Assembly: GCA_003241215.1 (NCBI GenBank)
Contig: QFOL01000175.1
Location: forward strand, 1-8,196
DNA: 8,196 bases
Reading direction: 5' to 3'
From: Agrobacterium fabrum
GTDB lineage: Bacteria > Pseudomonadota > Alphaproteobacteria > Rhizobiales > Rhizobiaceae
Within the stretch, counting starts at the first letter, position 1. Each line of letters begins with the position of its first letter. Positions 6,410-8,196 of this stretch are shown piece by piece. Under the pieces are notes generated by a model. It searched no databases and was not told the DNA's origin. It worked only from the letters and a program-made list of their open reading frames with translations. Made by a program: the position numbers and the translations under genes.

Positions 6410-6418
6410 TGCTGTTAG
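6410..6418 (+). promoter_or_regulatory. Possible extended -10 of the phnC promoter
   Basis: TGCTGTTAG gives an extended TGn motif (6410-6412) and a poor hexamer TGTTAG (6413-6418, 3 of 6). It is 7 bp after the last PHO-like half-site. A weak -10 helped by an activator is typical of PhoB-controlled promoters. The assignment is tentative. Confidence 0.3.
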
Positions 6419-6424
6419 GTCGAA

Positions 6425-6450
6425 CCCCGTCAAAAGAAGATTGGACGGGG
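6425..6450 (+). promoter_or_regulatory. Hairpin covering the phnC ribosome binding site
   Basis: CCCCGTC (6425-6431) pairs perfectly with GACGGGG (6444-6450) around a 12-nt A-rich loop. The 3' arm contains GGGG, the only Shine-Dalgarno-like bases close to the phnC ATG (6453), so the fold would hide the ribosome binding site. Whether the mRNA includes the full stem depends on the transcription start, which is likely close to 6425. Confidence 0.5.
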
Positions 6451-6452
6451 AA

Positions 6453-7313
6453 ATGAGCTTTCACCTGAAGCAAGTCACGCGCCGTTTCGGCAACCACACT
6501 GCGGTCGATTCCGTTGATGTCGAGATACCGCAGGGTCAGATGGTCGGCGTGATCGGGCGCTCGGGTGCGGGAAAATCGACGCTGCTGCGCATGATCAACC
6601 GCCTCGTTGACCCCTCCTCGGGCTCCATTCATTTCAACGACACCGAAGTTTCGGCGTTGAAGGGCGCGGCGCTCCGCAACTGGCAGCGCGACTGCGCCAT
6701 GATCTTCCAGCAGTTCAATCTGGTGCCACGCCTTGACGTGCTGACCAATGTCATGCTTGGCCGCCTCAATCACCGTTCGACGGCGCTCAGCTTGTTCAAC
6801 ATCTTCACCCATGAAGAGCGCCTGATGGCGATCGCCGCGCTGGAACGGCTCGGCATCGAGCATGTGGCCATGCAGGCGGCAGGTACGCTTTCCGGCGGCC
6901 AGCAACAGCGCGTCGCCATTGCACGCGCGCTGATGCAGTCTCCGAAGATGGTTCTGGCCGATGAGCCGATCGCCTCTCTCGACCCCCTGAACGCCAAGAT
7001 CGTGATGGATGCGCTACGCGACATCAACGAGCGCGAAGGCATCACCGTCATCACCAACCTGCATACGCTGGATACGGCGCGCAATTATTGCGAACGCATC
7101 ATCGGCATGTCTCAGGGCCGCGTCGTCTTTGACGGAACGCCCGCCGAACTGACGGCTGCGGCGGTGACCGAGATTTACGGAACCGATTCCCAGGGCTCCG
7201 GCATCGACGAGACCATGACCTCCACCAGCATCAATATTCCCGGCGCGCAGCTTGCCGCGCGTCCGGTGCAGCAATCTGCCGGCCCCGAACCGCTCGCTCT
7301 CGCCGGGCTCTGA
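6453..7313 (+). CDS. phnC: PhnC, phosphonate ABC transporter ATP-binding protein
   Basis: A 286-residue ATPase at the inner face of the membrane that powers import by the PhnCDE transporter. Walker [10 protein letters not shown] (35-43), signature LSGGQQQR (146-153), Walker B LADEP with Asp170/Glu171 and H-loop His204 in TNLHTLD are intact. PhnC-specific features include [12 protein letters not shown] and [21 protein letters not shown]. Beyond EIYG it has about 43 extra low-complexity residues rich in Ser, Thr, Ala and Pro, making it longer than E. coli PhnC (262). The ATG at 6453 is preferred over TTG at 6441, which lies in the leader hairpin. phnD follows 85 nt later, and the pair probably share a transcript with phnE beyond the edge. 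Confidence 0.95.
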   Translation: MSFHLKQVTRRFGNHTAVDSVDVEIPQGQMVGVIGRSGAGKSTLLRMINRLVDPSSGSIHFNDTEVSALKGAALRNWQRDCAMIFQQFNLVPRLDVLTNVMLGRLNHRSTALSLFNIFTHEERLMAIAALERLGIEHVAMQAAGTLSGGQQQRVAIARALMQSPKMVLADEPIASLDPLNAKIVMDALRDINEREGITVITNLHTLDTARNYCERIIGMSQGRVVFDGTPAELTAAAVTEIYGTDSQGSGIDETMTSTSINIPGAQLAARPVQQSAGPEPLALAGL

Positions 7314-7398
7314 GGAACCGCTCAGCATCGTTTGCGCCCGCGTCAAGGGCCGATATTTCACAACAAACTCCGGCTCGCCGGGAAACAGGAGAAAGTCC

Positions 7399-8196
7399 AT
7401 GTTGAAGAAAGTCCTTCTTTCGGCAGTCGCCCTTGGCGTTCTGGCCGGTTCCGCCATGGCTCAGGACGTCAAGGTTCTGCGCATCGGTCTCGACGGCTCT
7501 GAAAACGAAGCTGACCAGATCCGCAACACCAAGTGCGTTGCCGATGGCCTCAAGGCTGCAACCGGCGTTTCCGAAGTTCAGGTTTTCCCGTCGCCGGACT
7601 ATAACGGCGTCATCCAGGGCCTGCTCGGCGGCACCATCGACATCGCTTCCATGGGCGCTTCCTCCTACGCCAAGATCGCTCTTGCCGATCCGAAGGCCGT
7701 CGATCCGATCCTGACCACGGCAGGCGCCGACGGTTCGACCGGTTATTACACCATCATGGTTGCCCGCAAGGACAGCGGCATCAAGACGCTGGCTGACGCC
7801 AAGGGCAAGAAGATCGGCTTCGCCGATCCGGACTCCACCTCCGGCTTCCTCGTTCCGAACGTGGCTATCCCGAAGGAAACCGGCGTTCCGGTGAAGGAAT
7901 ATTTCTCCGAAACCGGCTTCGGCGGCGGCCATGAGAACCTCGTTCTCGCCGTTCTCGACAAGAAGTTCGACGTCGGCACCACCTTCGGTTCGGGCGTTGG
8001 CAAGTGGGAAGAAGGCTATACCGCCGGCAACCTCTACCAGATGGTCAAGAAGGGCAACCTCGACATGGACGATATCGTCGAAGTCTGGAAGTCGCCGCTG
8101 ATCCCGAACGGCCCGCTGATGGTCACCAACAAGCTCGGCGACGCGATGAAGCAGAAGGTCGAAAACTTCTTCATGGAACTGCCGAAGAAGGACCTC
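7399..8196 (+). CDS. phnD: PhnD, periplasmic phosphonate-binding protein (3' end beyond window)
   Basis: The first 266 residues are present; the family is about 300-340, so the C-terminus is missing only because the window ends. A Sec signal peptide is clear: MLKKVLLSAVALGVLAGSAMA, with likely cleavage after Ala21. The mature protein has the PhnD/phosphonate-binding fold, with YNGVIQGLLGGTIDIASMG and the ligand-pocket loop DPDSTSGFLVPN (Ser146-Thr147-Ser148-Gly149). AGGAGA (7387-7392) is 6 nt before the ATG. Codon use is strongly biased (Lys nearly always AAG), more so than in the catalytic genes, fitting an abundant binding protein. The 85-nt gap after phnC holds only a short CCGG-CTCG-CCGG hairpin (7370-7381) and no evident promoter. 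Confidence 0.95.
   Translation, partial: MLKKVLLSAVALGVLAGSAMAQDVKVLRIGLDGSENEADQIRNTKCVADGLKAATGVSEVQVFPSPDYNGVIQGLLGGTIDIASMGASSYAKIALADPKAVDPILTTAGADGSTGYYTIMVARKDSGIKTLADAKGKKIGFADPDSTSGFLVPNVAIPKETGVPVKEYFSETGFGGGHENLVLAVLDKKFDVGTTFGSGVGKWEEGYTAGNLYQMVKKGNLDMDDIVEVWKSPLIPNGPLMVTNKLGDAMKQKVENFFMELPKKDL

Noticed and set aside
6232..6456. 74-codon plus-strand frame through the phnC upstream region
   Set aside because: It crosses the terminator, PHO-like boxes and phnC leader hairpin, lacks a ribosome binding site, and its composition is not protein-like.
7231..7932. 233-codon minus-strand frame spanning the phnC end and phnD
   Set aside because: It runs antisense to the PhnD signal peptide and binding domain, which are certain.
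1..8196. Mobile elements, CRISPR arrays, tRNA or rRNA genes
   Set aside because: No transposase or integrase frames, direct-repeat arrays, or tRNA-like cloverleaf sequences were recognised; the region reads as a settled metabolic locus.

Overview
The window is a carbon-phosphorus (C-P) lyase locus for using phosphonates as a phosphorus source. The gene content, GC-rich coding bias and protein details point to an alphaproteobacterium, most likely Rhizobiaceae (Agrobacterium/Rhizobium-like). That placement rests on general familiarity, not on a search.

Layout: the last 18 codons of an unidentified plus-strand gene (3-59) converge on phnF, a minus-strand GntR/HutC-type regulator (81-818). A compact divergent control region (about 817-893) separates phnF from phnG-phnH-phnI-phnJ-phnK-phnL plus a left-handed beta-helix (hexapeptide) acetyltransferase gene, all on the plus strand (901-6216). 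The junctions are mostly short overlaps or near-contacts: phnG/phnH overlap by 1 nt, and phnJ/phnK and phnL/acetyltransferase each by 4 nt. The one exception is a 133-nt gap between phnI and phnJ. It is filled almost exactly by a 31-codon antisense reading frame with a strong ribosome binding site, predicted to encode a single-pass membrane peptide. A strong intrinsic terminator (6247-6271) follows the acetyltransferase. A structured spacer then leads to phnC (transport ATPase) and phnD (periplasmic binding protein), the latter cut by the window end.

How the genes work together: PhnD captures phosphonate in the periplasm and PhnC powers import (the permease phnE is presumably just beyond the edge). 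PhnI with PhnG/PhnH/PhnL attaches the phosphonate to the ribose of ATP, displacing adenine. PhnJ, a radical-SAM enzyme, breaks the C-P bond after PhnM (not in the window) removes pyrophosphate. PhnK is the ABC-type ATPase partner of the PhnGHIJ core. The hexapeptide acetyltransferase may modify amino-phosphonates; this is inference. phnE, phnM, phnN and phnP are not in the window.

Regulation: sequences resembling PHO boxes (11-bp-spaced CTGTCAT-like half-sites, the PhoB recognition pattern) lie before both phnG and phnC. The phnG promoter also carries a strong inverted repeat just downstream of its likely transcription start, a good candidate PhnF operator. This suggests phosphate-starvation activation of both units, with added PhnF repression of the catalytic unit. 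The core enzymes are canonical. The less explained parts are the antisense small ORF, the composite phnF/phnG control region, and the structured phnL-side/phnC spacer with a hairpin covering the phnC ribosome binding site.
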